A DNA stretch of 64,000 nt from Siderastrea siderea (lineage: Eukaryota > Cnidaria > Anthozoa > Scleractinia > Rhizangiidae): positions 37,781,069 through 37,845,068 of the forward strand of contig OZ034975.1 in the NCBI GenBank assembly GCA_964030785.1. Direction: 5' to 3'. The notes under the pieces are model-generated. The model saw only the letters and a list, made by a program, of their open reading frames with translations, ran no database searches and had not been told where the DNA came from. The translations under genes and the position numbers were made by a program. Shown here in pieces: positions 20,753-32,291 of the stretch (position 1 is its first letter; the number at the start of each line of letters is the position of its first letter).

Positions 20753-23700
20753 GGGATTTATTATTCAACTTAGCTACAAAATGGGAAAGTGGTTTAGAAA
20801 CTGTCTGAGTTGCGTGACAAACTAACGTGACTTTTGAGCAGCGAGTGAGCGCGCCAGCGGGGTCAGGTTTCGCGCGCTTGACGTGAGGTTGTTGTTGATT
20901 GGTCAAAAACGAAAACTTGTCAAACCTGTCAATCGAGCGAAGCGTCGGGATTTTATTTCAAACTTGCAAGGAAAACAAAGATGGAACAAGGCAAAACTGA
21001 ATTATTTTCGGGTTTACAGTTAGATGAACAACAATGTTCTTGGTCGCCGAGTAAAACTACGAAAAGAAAGAACTCGACAGAACAAACAGAACTCGAAAGT
21101 CAAGTCAAACAAAGTTAAACAGCACTTCAAGCTCAGTCATCTTCGTCCGAATCACTAACCACGGGTCGTTTTGGAAGAGATAGCGGTGGAGATTTCTGAC
21201 CAACAACAATTATGCATTTGTTGAAGACAGCTCCTGAGAAAAGATGGGTTCTGTTTCCTGACTTTGACAAACAAATGACATAAAAGATTGTTAAGTTCCT
21301 CGGCGGGAATTTCTTCAATGGCCCTTGTTTCTGTAACGGACTTGAGGTCAGTTTTTGTCTTTTCTGTTGTATTTTAATACGTTTCGATTTTCTTCAATAA
21401 ATAAAGAAATTTCACTGTCGTCTAGGTCAATGCTTGTCTCTAGGATCTCGTTTTCGTTAAAAACCTCAAAATTTGGTAAGCATTCATTGTTTTCTTCCGG
21501 AAAACGACTGTTTCGGCCGTTTTTTCATCGTTCACCTTGTAAGCCTAATGCCTGACGCGGCATTTGTAGAAAACCTGTCAAACCGGTCTTCTGGAGTACA
21601 AATAACGTGGGATATTTGTACTCGTTTTGGGTGTTATTTGTACTCTACTGAATGCAGTTGAATAATAATAATACTTAATCCTCGCTGACCTTAAAAAAGA
21701 AATGTAAAAAAGGAAAGATCTAACATTTTCAACTGGGACAGCTGCTCAACGGGCAGCACCAACTGAAACGAGATCTGGTCAATCCTTTTCATAATTTACA
21801 ATATAGGATTTCACTGACAGACACGCAGATCGTGCAGAACCGATGACTTTTTTTTTTTTTGACCTTGTGGCAATTCTGCTGTTGTATGAATTTCCCAAGA
21901 TAGTGTTGCAACAGGACTTAAAACAACAAAGCTTAGCACCTTAGGACTATCGTTCGCCCCTAGCCAAGTCCCGTTAGGTAAAATGAAGTTATCATCAGTG
22001 ACCCGACATATAAATACGTGTGACAAACAGTACGGTTCAGTTCAGTTATTATCAATGCTTTCAGCTCTAATTCACTGTATTTTACTCGTATTTCAGTATT
22101 TCTTTTCGTGACGGGCAAGGGTCCGGCCAAAACGGCGGCTCACCGTACGAGTAGCTTCGATAATATCGTGTGGACCCTTGTCCTGTCGCGCGTGCATGTA
22201 CTTATTGATGTATGTGTACAACTACTTATGTTTTCGTATGCAAGTGAGCGGAAACTTGTCCAATAAAAATGTACCTCAACTCTGTAGAGCGCATAAAACC
22301 TTCACGGGAAATCCAAAATGGCGACTGGACGAATCTTCTCATTTCACCACAGGCGACCCAAGCTCAAGATAAGAGACAAACGAAACGAACGTGACTTTAT
22401 CGTATCGGCGTCTAAGGTGGTGTTGTGTTACAACGGTTTGAATCATAAAGGTTTGTATGAGAAGACAACGGATTTGTTTAAATAGTAGAAATTATTGTTG
22501 TTTGACAATAAAGTTAACTAGCCCCGTTGCCTTGTTATATTCTTTGTCATTTGCCAGCTTCTCAGGCCGATTTGAAGCCATTTTGGCGATTTAGCGATTC
22601 TCGTAGTTTCCACTGCTAAGAGAAGCTTCTATTCTCATGGGACATTGCGTGACTGTGCAAGTGTGGTAACACGTTCCACCGAGGGAGATGCATTTGCATA
22701 TCAGAACAGTTGTCCCTTTTTTTAACCTGCACCTAACGGTGAAATTTCATTTTATTGTTTATTTGAATGAATTTTTTGTCTGAAAAAGCTTTTTGTCCCC
22801 ATTATACTGTCTGTTTTAAGTGATAGCAATGTTTTGTATTAAAACACGTTTTGCATAAGCCCGTTGAAATTTGATATACGAAATTTAATGTTTGCGAAGT
22901 AAAATTTTCTCACGGTTCAAAGAAACCGGTTTGAGTCTCGGTCTGTGCTCATGGTTTGATAAATACGGTATTTCAAATTTATTTTTCTTTGGTTTCGAAG
23001 AGGACCGAAATGCTCACTTCTTCAAGGGTTACGCAAAAACTGCTTGCTCGGGTTTCTTATTATTTTTCTTTGATCCTTAATTGTATTAATGCCGCTAGAA
23101 AACGAAAAATGTTTGTCTGACAACACTTCAAAGCCCGGGGGTCGTATTCCTATCTATAAGCCGTATGGATGCGTCCCCCTAATATTGAAAAGTAAGGGTG
23201 TCAGTGTCCCGGTGGCACACCCCACCCAGCATCTCACAGAGTACCCCCCTGCCTCACACTCTTGGGACATCCACCAGATACTGTGCCCCACGTACTAGCG
23301 CCCCTCTTTCCAGTTTACAGCATCAACCGGATGACGACATAGAACATAATTGCATTATATGGGTAAAAAACCAATCACATTATATGGTTAAAAAAAACCA
23401 ATCACATCATATAAAGGCAACACGAAAATAATTTTTGAGTCACTGAAGGGTGGCAATTCCAACGTAATATATTTTGCAAACAGAAAAAATGACCATCACA
23501 TTTCTACAACAGCTCAACTACCTTAGCATGCTACTCGTTATAGAATGATTTTACGTAAACCATTAAATAGATTATGGAGTAATACTTTCCATCACTCCCT
23601 AAATATTTTGTTTTCTTTTGTCTACTTTGGTGTAATAAGAACTGACTATTACAAGTAATTTATCGGTTTAAGATACATTTCAAGTGGGAGTTTGAAATTT

Positions 23701-26700
23701 AATAATATATGACGACAAATGAACAACTGATCATTAAAATCTTAAGGTGTTCACCATTTAAACAACTCTGGGTGCCAGAGCGGAATGGAAGTGGCAAAGA
23801 TGAGACTTTTCAACCTCTAATGTGATTAAATTCCATTCCTACTTAACAGCAGTTTTCTGGAGTCATGGTACATATAAATAGAAAAACATTGGGGTTGAAA
23901 ACTGAAATGGTGTAAGCAATTGATTAGATAGTTTTGGGATCAATCACTTTAGCTTGTCGTTTCTGCTTTCCTGTTTAAAAGAAATTACAGCTAAGCACGT
24001 ACAGCCACACCAGGGGACTCGCCTCAGTTAGCATCGTGTTTCAGCTAATTTTTAGTGTTTTTACACTAAAAATAAAAAAAGAGAAGTAAATAAAATACTC
24101 ATTCTTGACACTGAAAAATCCGTTGATGCTCTTTCAGCTAAGACTACGCTGAAATGCAGGAGTTTTTCGTGTACAAGCCAGCATGTAAAATAATATTGTT
24201 ACCGTGCTCACTGCACCACTGTTTTGAAAAGTGACACGTTTCCGTCCCCTCAAAGTCAAAATAGACGAATTCCCAGGGAGATGAAAATCACCACAAAATG
24301 GCTTGGTTAGAAATGATAAGTACCCTTAATTTAACAGGACAAAAAAGTATAGTTAACAAAATGGATTAGACGTGCAAGTTTATGTAGGAGTAGCCACCAG
24401 GAAAAAGAAGTAACACAAAAACAAAACAAAAACGTTGAATGCCAAAACCTATAGCCATAGCTTCAGGAGAGTCAAAGTGGCTGGACAGTGCAAATACACC
24501 TGAACTCACTTAAAAAAATAAATTATTACAAAAACAAAATCTGCAAACAGCTAGAACAGAATGCTATTTGGCTAGAACGTAAATGTTTGACAACACCTTT
24601 TACAAGTACAAATATAATGTTTTACCACATGCAAGAGAGGGTGACTTTCGTGACATCGCCAATAAAAATATATAACGTACATTTTCTCTCTAAAAATAAT
24701 TTTCTTTTTGACCACTTGACGAAAAACTGGTTGTTTTACTACATAATGGCAAATTACAACCACAAAACTACATCTCGTTCTCATATTTCACATAAACAAG
24801 TGGTAAACTATGCTACAGTTAACACTTTCATCATACTTTATTTTAGGGTATTTACACTCATGCATTATTTCGCTACAGTCACACATTCACATTACATTAT
24901 TTGTACCTTCAGTTACAAATTCATTTTAAGTACAGTACATTGGGATCACGTTCATCTTTAGAATGGGCTTTTTACACCCTTACATCGAAGTATATACTGA
25001 CATTGTCTTTCAGTGAAGGGTATCTAACACTAGGTATACTCACATTCATTTATAGATGGCTCACAATTGTACACTTAACAAGTGTAAAAATTTAACACTT
25101 TCTAAATGATCAGAGGACTTCCTATTTTAAAAACAGATACACCGTACCTTAGAAGACAAGGTCGCTGTTGTGAGTCCACTACATTGCAAAGCAAACAGAC
25201 TTTTAAGCCCTGTCTTTCATTATCTCAAAAATAATCTACCCCTTCTGGAGAGTGGTATACCGTTTTTCACTGGGTATCCAAACACATGCATGTGATGTGG
25301 TACACATCCAGTGATTGGTAGTTAAAGAATGAATTATTAATGACTTTGAGAAGTACACGATCTCAAAAGCCTTTAACTCGCAGCTTAAATAGCACTGCCT
25401 TAAAAGGGAGAGATCACACGAAATATATTGGTGACATATCTCTAAAGTCCTCAAGTGGGAGCCTTCATGTTAAAGACCCATTGGCACTTACCGTGATGCA
25501 CTGCGCATTGTTTATTTTGATTCGACCGGATGGGCCGCGATCTTTCAAGAGGAAAAATTATAGCCTCTCATATCGAGGAGTTTGAAATATCGGTCGTAAG
25601 TAATTTTTAGTCTCAACAAGCAGCCCTGTTAGATACAAAAGCCCGTCAAACACTTTTGCGGACTTTGTTTTGGGCCTCTCAACCCGCCTTCGCGTAGCAC
25701 TCGCCGAGGACATTTTCTTCGCCTCCAAAAATCCCATCCAAAAGAAAAATAATAACGCCGAAGACGCAGGAACATTGTTCCTACTTTCACCGAAAGTTTG
25801 AGATCCATGCGAACGAAATTGAAACCTCCAGCGAGCCGTGAAGTTTTCTGTATAAACAACATACTTCCAGTCGGCTTTTTTATGTCATTTGCATCGGACA
25901 TAATTTCAAATGAGCACCGCCGGCGGACCCTGTTTTTAGCCACTTTCGAAACTCACATCGAAAAAATTTCGACGGCCAGAGACGCGGAAAACCTCCAACT
26001 TTCGCCGAAAGTTTTATTTTAACGCAGAACAAAACGAAGCCGCCAGCGAGCCGAGTGTACTTCATCTATATTTTTTTCCGTGCAGACAATACTTTGCTCT
26101 GGTTGATTGGTCACGTATCGATGTTAAAATTTAAATGAAATCTCACCTCACAGTAAACGAGTACCGGTACACTAAAAAGGGATAACAAACCGATTCGAGA
26201 ATAAATTGCAAAATACAGGGACACTTACAGGCGATCTAATAGACTTATTTCATTTACGCGACCAAAAATGGCTTCTACCACATCACAACGCGAAATATCA
26301 CGTAGAATATGTTATATATTTCATTGTACTTCACAGGTGAGCAAAATTGGCCGAACATTGCGCGATGGAACCGGATTACTTTGGATCTTTCTTACAGTCG
26401 CGATGGCTGAGTATTTTCGTGGTCCACGAAGTTCAATTACGACCGCGTTCCATTATGGAAAGTGTCAATGAGTCTTTAATGAACCGCTTTCTTGGCTCTC
26501 TGAGAGGAATCTTGAAAATTTTTTCGATCAATTCTTCCAAATTATCGGGCCAAACGTATAAGTGAGTTGTAAGTCCCAAACTATACTATGGGATCTGACA
26601 CCAGGCGATAAAACTTATGGGGTAACGGCGCCAGCGGCACGGTGGTCACTCAAGCGACATGCATGTCCACAAGTGTACGCTTGAGATTCCTTGAACTAAG

Positions 26701-27464
26701 CAGAGTCGACGACCGCTTCACGTTTCTATTCAGGATCTATCATGTCCTGATCTCAGTTACGTTTCAATTCTTATTTTGAGCAAAGGCTGAATGCGCAAAC
26801 CTACAGCTAAGGTGTTGACAGACTTCACAAGTGTCGTTTGGGACTATCTACAGATATCGTCCAATTTTAGCCAATCCTTGACAGTTGGTGATTCAGAGTT
26901 AAAATGTACTACATTTACGGTTGGGTAAGATATTGCATTTAGCGTTAATGTTTCTTACATTTATGGTTGGTACTACATTTAGCGTTGTTATTACATTTAG
27001 CGGTGATACACACGTGCTCGTGTTAAAAAATCTTGCAAGTTAACCGTTTTGAATTGTTCAGTCTGCTCAGGTTGACTGTTAAAAGTCTTGCAGCAATTTT
27101 CTTTGTGTGTAATATAATCGCTAAATACATGTGCTAGTCAACTTCACCATTAACTCGATTTTTTTTCATAAGGCAGTTGGTTACTTCTTCATGCAATATC
27201 GAAAAATCCTCATTCTTTATAAGGTTGACTTATATATGTATTTGCCAAGGACACATGCAAAGTAGTGCTTTAACCACTAGCTAATACATGATTCTGCCTT
27301 CTTCACTTAGTGTATTTGATGATGCATATACGATAAACATTACAAAATGATACGTGTCAAACTCTTTATGCGAATGGTTCACTATGGGATAGCCAGGTGA
27401 TGTAGTGGCTTTGACACCCAACCCTGAAATCGACACAATTCCCTTACACAACAATGTAACTTAC
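20753..27464. other. Large intron between Ig9 and Ig10
   Basis: No receptor exon seen. At 20981-21118 a 45-codon plus frame starts MEQGKTELFSG and ends at a stop; at 21133-21318 a minus frame ends in an acidic tail (VVSDSDEDD). Both may be relics of a mobile-element gene; I cannot name it. About 25660-26065 contains two diverged direct copies of a segment with CCAGCGAGCCG and TTTCGCCGAAAGTTT. About 24.4-25.1 kb is AT-rich without domain content despite a 157-codon frame. Confidence 0.45.
26908..27005. repeat. Short tandem motif array (TACATTTAGCGTT-like)
   Basis: Five imperfect copies of (T)ACATTTA(G/C)(C/G)GTTG at about 15-30-bp spacing, for example ACTACATTTAGCGTTGTTAT and TTACATTTAGCGG. 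Function unknown. Confidence 0.65.
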
Positions 27465-27713
27465 ATTGTACAACTACCAGGCAGGACTTCGTGTCATTGT
27501 TCCCAATGCCATTCCATGCCCGGCACTCGTAGGTGCCATTTTTACTCCGTGAAATATTTGCAATGACGTGCCTCTTATTGTCCGACACATCTTCCCCTGC
27601 TTTGATCCATGCAATGTTGGGCACAGGGTTACCGGTAGCATTGCAATAAAGTGTTGCATTGTCACCCTCGATAACTGAAGTAGAACACTGTTGGTTTGTT
27701 ACACGAGGTGGAT
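27465..27713 (-). CDS. Ig domain 9 (type B)
   Basis: Acceptor ctttcAG before ATCCACCTCG and donor GTACAAT|GTAAGT; 249 nt, phase 1-1, 83 codons. Carries the type B signature with four cysteines: NQQCS, LYCNATG, TYECRAWNG and KSCLVVVQ; C-strand Trp in IAWIKAG. Most diverged member of the B series at its start (PPRVTNQQC rather than SPSVTIQQC). Last unit of the duplicated array before the 7-kb intron. Confidence 0.92.
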
Positions 27714-27861
27714 CTGAAAGAGATACATGTAAACAATATACATGTAAAGCATAAGGTCACACTCTCCAAAACAAGGAGCAAAATTACAGTACAAGGACCG
27801 AAAAAAAATACGACTTTTTTCGGACATTCCTATAAATTGCACAACATGAATTTTGACTTAC

Positions 27862-28110
27862 ACTGCACATCAATTGTACATGACTTGGTGATGTTGTCCC
27901 CAATGCCATTCCAAGCCCAAAACTCATAACTGCCAGCTTGATCTCGTGAAATATTTGCAATGACGTGCCTCTTATTGTATGATACAACTTTGCCTGCTTT
28001 GATCCATGCAGTATTGGGCACAGGGTTACCAGCAGCATTGCAATAGAGTGTTGCATTATCACCTTCACTAACTGGAGTAGAACACTGTTGAATTGTCACA
28101 ATGGGTGAAT
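27862..28110 (-). CDS. Ig domain 8 (type A, F-strand Cys lost)
   Basis: 249 nt, phase 1-1, donor GTACAGT|GTAAGT. Cysteines at TIQQC, LYCNAAG and KSCTIDVQ; the F-strand position reads SYEFWAWNG, so the canonical second cysteine of the fold is Phe. C-strand Trp present (TAWIKAG). Partner of Ig9 in the A-B unit. Confidence 0.9.
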
Positions 28111-28439
28111 CTGGAAATCAAGCAATAGAAACACGTCACAACAGTTACCACAAATCTTGCAAAGGAAACAGACAAAAGTAGCACGCATCTCTTACTAGAC
28201 ATGCATGTAATGGTGATTGAATTGCAAGTTCGCTGGTGAACTTTCTTGAACCGAAAGAGCTAAAACGGGGTGGCGCCATTGCTCTCAACAACGTCTCGAC
28301 TTAAAATAATAAAAAAAGTTTAACTATTGATTCAGGAAATCTACAAAGAAGAGCAAAAATAAGCAGACTTGCAAATAAGAACATTCAGTAGACTGGAAAG
28401 AAATACAAAACCGTTACTATATACTTGTGGGGCAACTGA

Positions 28440-28575
28440 TGAATGCAAGGCAGGGCAGGACTTGGTGTCATTGTTCCCAATGTCCTTTCATGCCCGGCAC
28501 TCATAAGTGTCAAATTCATCTCGTGAAATATTTGCAAGCACGAGCCTCTTATTGCATGACACATGCACTGTGAAA
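28440..28575 (-). pseudogene. Half Ig-domain relic (psi-Ig a)
   Basis: Encodes only the C-terminal half of the repeat Ig domain (SCNKRLVLANIS.., YECRA, IGNNDTKSC). The invariant Trp codon after RA is TGA, and no acceptor or B-strand segment is present. Homologous to the relic at 30240-30370. Not a usable exon in this frame. Confidence 0.75.
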
Positions 28576-28666
28576 ATTGGTAGATTTTGATTGGTTTCCT
28601 CACACTGCATTACCAAGCCTTATGTCACGATGAAAGGCAAGCCTGTAACCCTTTAGAACGCATTGG

Positions 28667-29012
28667 TATTGATAGACATAGACACATAGACACAGACATA
28701 CTTTATTTGTTCACGCAGGTTACAAAAAGGCAGCCAGAGGCTGATGTGGACCTGCGATTACGATTTCTATAAAATGTCTAAGAAGAATAGAAAACATCTA
28801 AAGCGTATAAAATATCTAAGAAAAATCGCGAACCGTAGAAACGAGAATTATTGCGATTACAAGTATGTCTAGCAGAAAATTATAAAAACGTACCAAAATG
28901 AATAAATAAGTAGATAAATGAGTAAATAACAAGTGAATAAATAATGCAAAACTGTATTAGCTCTTAAAAATAATAAAAGTTAATGTCCTTGTTGGAGAGC
29001 ATACACGACTCT
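28667..29012 (-). mobile_element. SINE/LINE-tail-like retroposon insertion (about 345 bp)
   Basis: Present here but absent from the matching point of the paralogous unit (about 30465-30470), so it is an insertion into the duplicated array. On the minus strand it ends with CAGCCTCTGGCTGCC, an AATAAA-type signal and a (TGTCTATG)-like short repeat tail. Related tails are at 41490-41625 and 52990-53110. Confidence 0.7.
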
Positions 29013-29262
29013 TTGCCGAAACCAGAAATCTTTTAAGACAGACATTAATCTATTAAAATTTTTGTCATCTCCATGCATTAACTATACCAGAGTGCAATGA
29101 AAAGAAGTAAATGCTATGATGAATATATGTTTAAAAAAATGAAAACTTCATGGCCATGTATACTAAATGGTTCACTATGAGATAGCCAGGTGATGCAGTG
29201 GCTTTAACACCCAACCCTGAAAACGATACAATTCCCTTAAACAATAAACAAATGTAACTTAC

Positions 29263-29511
29263 ATTGTACAACTACCAGGCAGGACTTGGTGTCATTGTTC
29301 CTGATGCCATTCCATGCGAGGCACTCATAACTGCCTGATTCACTTCGTGAAATATTCGTAATGACATGGCGCTTGTTGTATGATACAACTTCCCCTGCTT
29401 TTATCCAAGCAGTATTGGGCACAGGGTTACCAGTAGCATTGCAATAAAGTGTTGCATTATCACTTTCATTAACCGGAGTAGAGCACTGTTGGATTGTCAC
29501 ACTAGGTGAAT
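29263..29511 (-). CDS. Ig domain 7 (type B)
   Basis: 249 nt, phase 1-1, donor GTACAAT|GTAAGT. Four cysteines (TIQQC, LYCNATG, SYECLAWNG, KSCLVVVQ), Trp in TAWIKAG, sequons NAT and NIS. Protein sequence identical to Ig5, showing a very recent duplication or gene conversion. Confidence 0.93.
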
Positions 29512-29650
29512 CTGGTAGAAAGAAAGAAATTAACAGTATGAGGTCACACTCTCCAAAACAAGGACCACCATTACAGTACAAGGACCGAAAAAAAAAATAC
29601 GACTTTTTTCGGACATTCCTATAAATTGCACAACATGAATTTTGACTTAC

Positions 29651-29899
29651 ACTGCACATCAATTGTACATGACTTGGTGATGTTGTCCCCAATGCCATTC
29701 CAAGCCCAGAACTCATAACTGCCAGCTTGATCTCGTGAAATATTTGCAATGACGTGCCTCTTATTGTATGATACAACTTTGCCTGCTTTGATCCATGCAG
29801 TATTGGGCACAGGGTTACCAGTAGCATTGCAATAAAGGATTGCATTGTCACCCTCAGTAACTGGAGTAGAACACTGTTGGATTGTCACAATGGGCGAAT
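29651..29899 (-). CDS. Ig domain 6 (type A, F-strand Cys lost)
   Basis: 249 nt, phase 1-1. Cysteines TIQQC, LYCNATG and KSCTIDVQ; F-strand reads SYEFWAWNG. A few substitutions from Ig4 and Ig8 (AILYC for ATLYC). Confidence 0.92.
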
Positions 29900-30239
29900 C
29901 TGAAAATCAAGCAATAGTAACACGTTACAACAGGTACCACAAATCTTGCAAAGGAAACAGACAAAAGTAGCACGCATCTCTTACTAGATATGCAAGTAAT
30001 GGTGACTGAATTGCAAGTTTGCTTGTGAATTTTCTTGAACCGAAAGAGCTAAAACGAGGTGGCGCCATTGCTCTTAACAACGTCTCGACTTAAAATAAAA
30101 AAGCAGTTTAACTGTTGATTCAGGAAATCTACAAAGAAGAGCAAAAATGAGTAAACTTGCAAATAAGATCATTCAGTAGACTGGAAAGAAATACAAAACC
30201 GTTACTGGTATATACTTGTGGGGCAACTGATGAATGCAA

Positions 30240-30370
30240 GGCAGGGCAGGCAGGACTTGGTGCCATTGTTCCCAATGTCATTCCATTCCCGGCACTCATA
30301 AGTGTCAAATTCATCTCGTGAAATATTTGCAAGCGCGACCCTCTTATTGTATGACACATGCACTGGGAAA
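30240..30370 (-). pseudogene. Half Ig-domain relic (psi-Ig b)
   Basis: C-terminal half of a repeat Ig domain: VSYNKRVALANISRDE, TYECREWND, GNNGTKSC. Here the Trp codon is intact, unlike the relic at 28.5 kb, but the N-terminal half (QQC and LYC cysteines) is missing and no AG acceptor in phase 1 leads into it. Fragments of the same flanking segment survive at about 32881-33000 and 39765-39890. Confidence 0.75.
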
Positions 30371-30717
30371 ATTGGTAGATTTTGATTGGTTTCCTCACAC
30401 TGCATTACTAAGCCTTATGTCACGATGACAGGCAAGCCTGTAACCCTTTAGAACGCATTGGTATTGAGTCCCGAAACCAGAAATCTTTTAACACAGGCAT
30501 TAATCTAATAAAATTTTTGTCATCTCCATGCATTAACTATACCAGAGTGCAATGAAAAGAAGTAAATGCTATGATGAATATATGTTTAAAAAAATGAAAA
30601 CTTCATGGCCATGTATACTAAATGGTTCACTATGAGATAGCCAGGTGATGCAGTGGCTTTAACACCCAACCCTGAAAACGATACAATTCCCTTAAACAAT
30701 AAACAAATGTAACTTAC

Positions 30718-30966
30718 ATTGTACAACTACCAGGCAGGACTTGGTGTCATTGTTCCTGATGCCATTCCATGCGAGGCACTCATAACTGCCTGATTCACTT
30801 CGTGAAATATTCGTAATGACATGGCGCTTGTTGTATGATACAACTTCCCCTGCTTTTATCCAAGCAGTATTGGGCACAGGGTTACCAGTAGCATTGCAAT
30901 AAAGTGTTGCATTATCACTTTCATTAACCGGAGTAGAGCACTGTTGGATTGTCACACTAGGTGAAT
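30718..30966 (-). CDS. Ig domain 5 (type B)
   Basis: 249 nt, phase 1-1, acceptor tctaccAG, donor GTACAAT|GTAAGT. Same protein as Ig7, with four cysteines (TIQQC, LYCNATG, SYECLAWNG, KSCLVVVQ). Confidence 0.93.
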
Positions 30967-31105
30967 CTGGTAGAAAGAAAGAAATTAACAGTATGAGGTC
31001 ACACTCTCCAAAACAAGGACCAACATTACAGTACAAGGACTGAAAGAAAAAATACGACTTTTTTCGGACATTCCTATAAATTGCACAACATGAATTTTGA
31101 CTTAC

Positions 31106-31354
31106 ACTGCACATCAATTGTACATGACTTGGTGATGTTGTCCCCAATGCCATTCCAAGCCCAGAACTCATAACTGCCAGCTTGATCTCGTGAAATATTT
31201 GCAATGACGTGCCTCTTATTGTATGATACAACTTTGCCTGCTTTGATCCATGCAGTATTGGGCAAAGGGTTACCAGCAGCATTGCAGTAAAGTGTTCCAT
31301 TATCACCCTCAGTAACTGGAGTAGAACACTGTTGGATTGTCACAATGGGTGAAT
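31106..31354 (-). CDS. Ig domain 4 (type A, F-strand Cys lost)
   Basis: 249 nt, phase 1-1, acceptor atttccAG, donor GTACAGT|GTAAGT. Cysteines TIQQC, LYCNAAG and KSCTIDVQ; SYEFWAWNG at the F strand. The sequon in the B-strand segment is altered (NGTLYC). Confidence 0.92.
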
Positions 31355-31602
31355 CTGGAAATCAAGCAATAGAAACACGTCACAACAGTTACCACAAATC
31401 TTGCAAAGGAAACAGAAAAAAATAGCACGCATCTCTTACTAGACATGCATGTAATGGTGATTGAATTGCAAGTTCGCTGGTGAATTTTCTTGAACACAAA
31501 AAGCTAAAACGGGGTGGCGCCATTGCTCTTAACAACGTCTCGCCTTTTAAAAAAATAAAACAGTTTACAGTCAATGCGCTTCACGCATGAACGATTGTGG
31601 AA

Positions 31603-31880
31603 TGAAGATTGCCATTGTCGTCCACAGAGGCCGCGATCCTTGTGGTCAGCGCCACGGATCGAGACCTCTGGCAGGGGCCAGGGTAACGCGCAAGCGCAAT
31701 AGCTGCCCATTTTTGTAACCGATGATAACCGTTATTGTTTCAAATTTCTGAGGCTGCGCACAAAAGCCGGAAGTCCGTGATTCGCGGACTTTCTGCTTCA
31801 GTTCCTGCCAGAGGTCTCGATCCGTGGTGCAGACCAAAAGGATCGCAGCTCTGGGGACGATAATGGAAGATTGCACTCTC
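31603..31880. mobile_element. Nested hairpin element inside the Tc1-like element
   Basis: GATCGAGACCTCTGGCAGG near 31657 is repeated inverted as CCTGCCAGAGGTCTCGATC near 31804; pairing extends outward through the GCGATCC/GGATCGC blocks to about 100 bp per arm. It occupies the place where the catalytic part of the transposase would be expected. Confidence 0.75.
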
Positions 31881-32060
31881 CATGTGCGCATTCCTTTCTT
31901 TAATTGGATTAATGTAATCTTGTAGATAGATTGAAAGATAACGAGTTTTTTTTGAAGAACGAAATCGATTCTGCGAAAGTTCATATGTAACATCAGAAAT
32001 CCTCTTCTTGGCGCACTCGGAAGAAGCTCTAATCAATTACTTCAGGGATGTCATCCGTAA

Positions 32061-32291
32061 TCAAGGATCTCTACCTCTACAAGAACATGGTTGAGTCGTC
32101 GCGTGGACTGAATAGTGTGGGACGATTTTATGAACAGCTCCTTTTGGCACTCTCGTGTTCCGTGGAATATCGGACAACCCCAATCCAGCATTGAAAAGGT
32201 TAACGATTTCGTTCCTTGCACAAGAAGGAAAAGGTTTACTCATTCCTTGCATTTGAAGGCAAAGGTTTACCAGGATCGTAAAAGCCCCCAA
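32061..32291 (-). pseudogene. Tc1-like transposase N-terminus, broken
   Basis: The segment RNEIVNLFNAGLGLSDIP and the following TRVPKGAVHKIV have the spacing of the paired-like helix-turn-helix used by Tc1 transposases to bind their ends. A stop follows near 32058; the same frame reopens at 32036-31740 with a second helical segment (ECAKKRISDVTYELSQN). No DDE/DDD catalytic triad is readable. Confidence 0.7.

Larger units (their letters stand above)
29016..31561. repeat. Recent tandem duplication of an Ig A-B unit, period 1455 bp
   Basis: Sequence from about 29016 recurs 1455 bp later in direct orientation (for example ATACTAAATGGTTCACTATG at 29160 and 30615). Ig4/Ig6 and Ig5/Ig7 start exactly 1455 bp apart, and Ig5 and Ig7 encode the same protein sequence. 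An older copy, lengthened by the retroposon, carries Ig8-Ig9 (Ig6 to Ig8 distance 1789 bp). The right copy is cut by the Tc1-like element at 31567 and resumes at 32875. Confidence 0.95.

Noticed and set aside
24488..24961. 157-codon plus-strand ORF
   Set aside because: AT-rich region, no domain or low-complexity-free conserved segment, codons look random, and an antisense frame of similar quality overlaps it.
25629..26065. Two minus frames sharing RLAGG segments, as a small gene
   Set aside because: The shared segment comes from a DNA-level direct repeat; frames do not join and show no domain.
29016..31561. Regular repeat spacing as a CRISPR-like array
   Set aside because: The repeat unit is 1455 bp and consists of Ig exons and introns; this is a eukaryotic locus.
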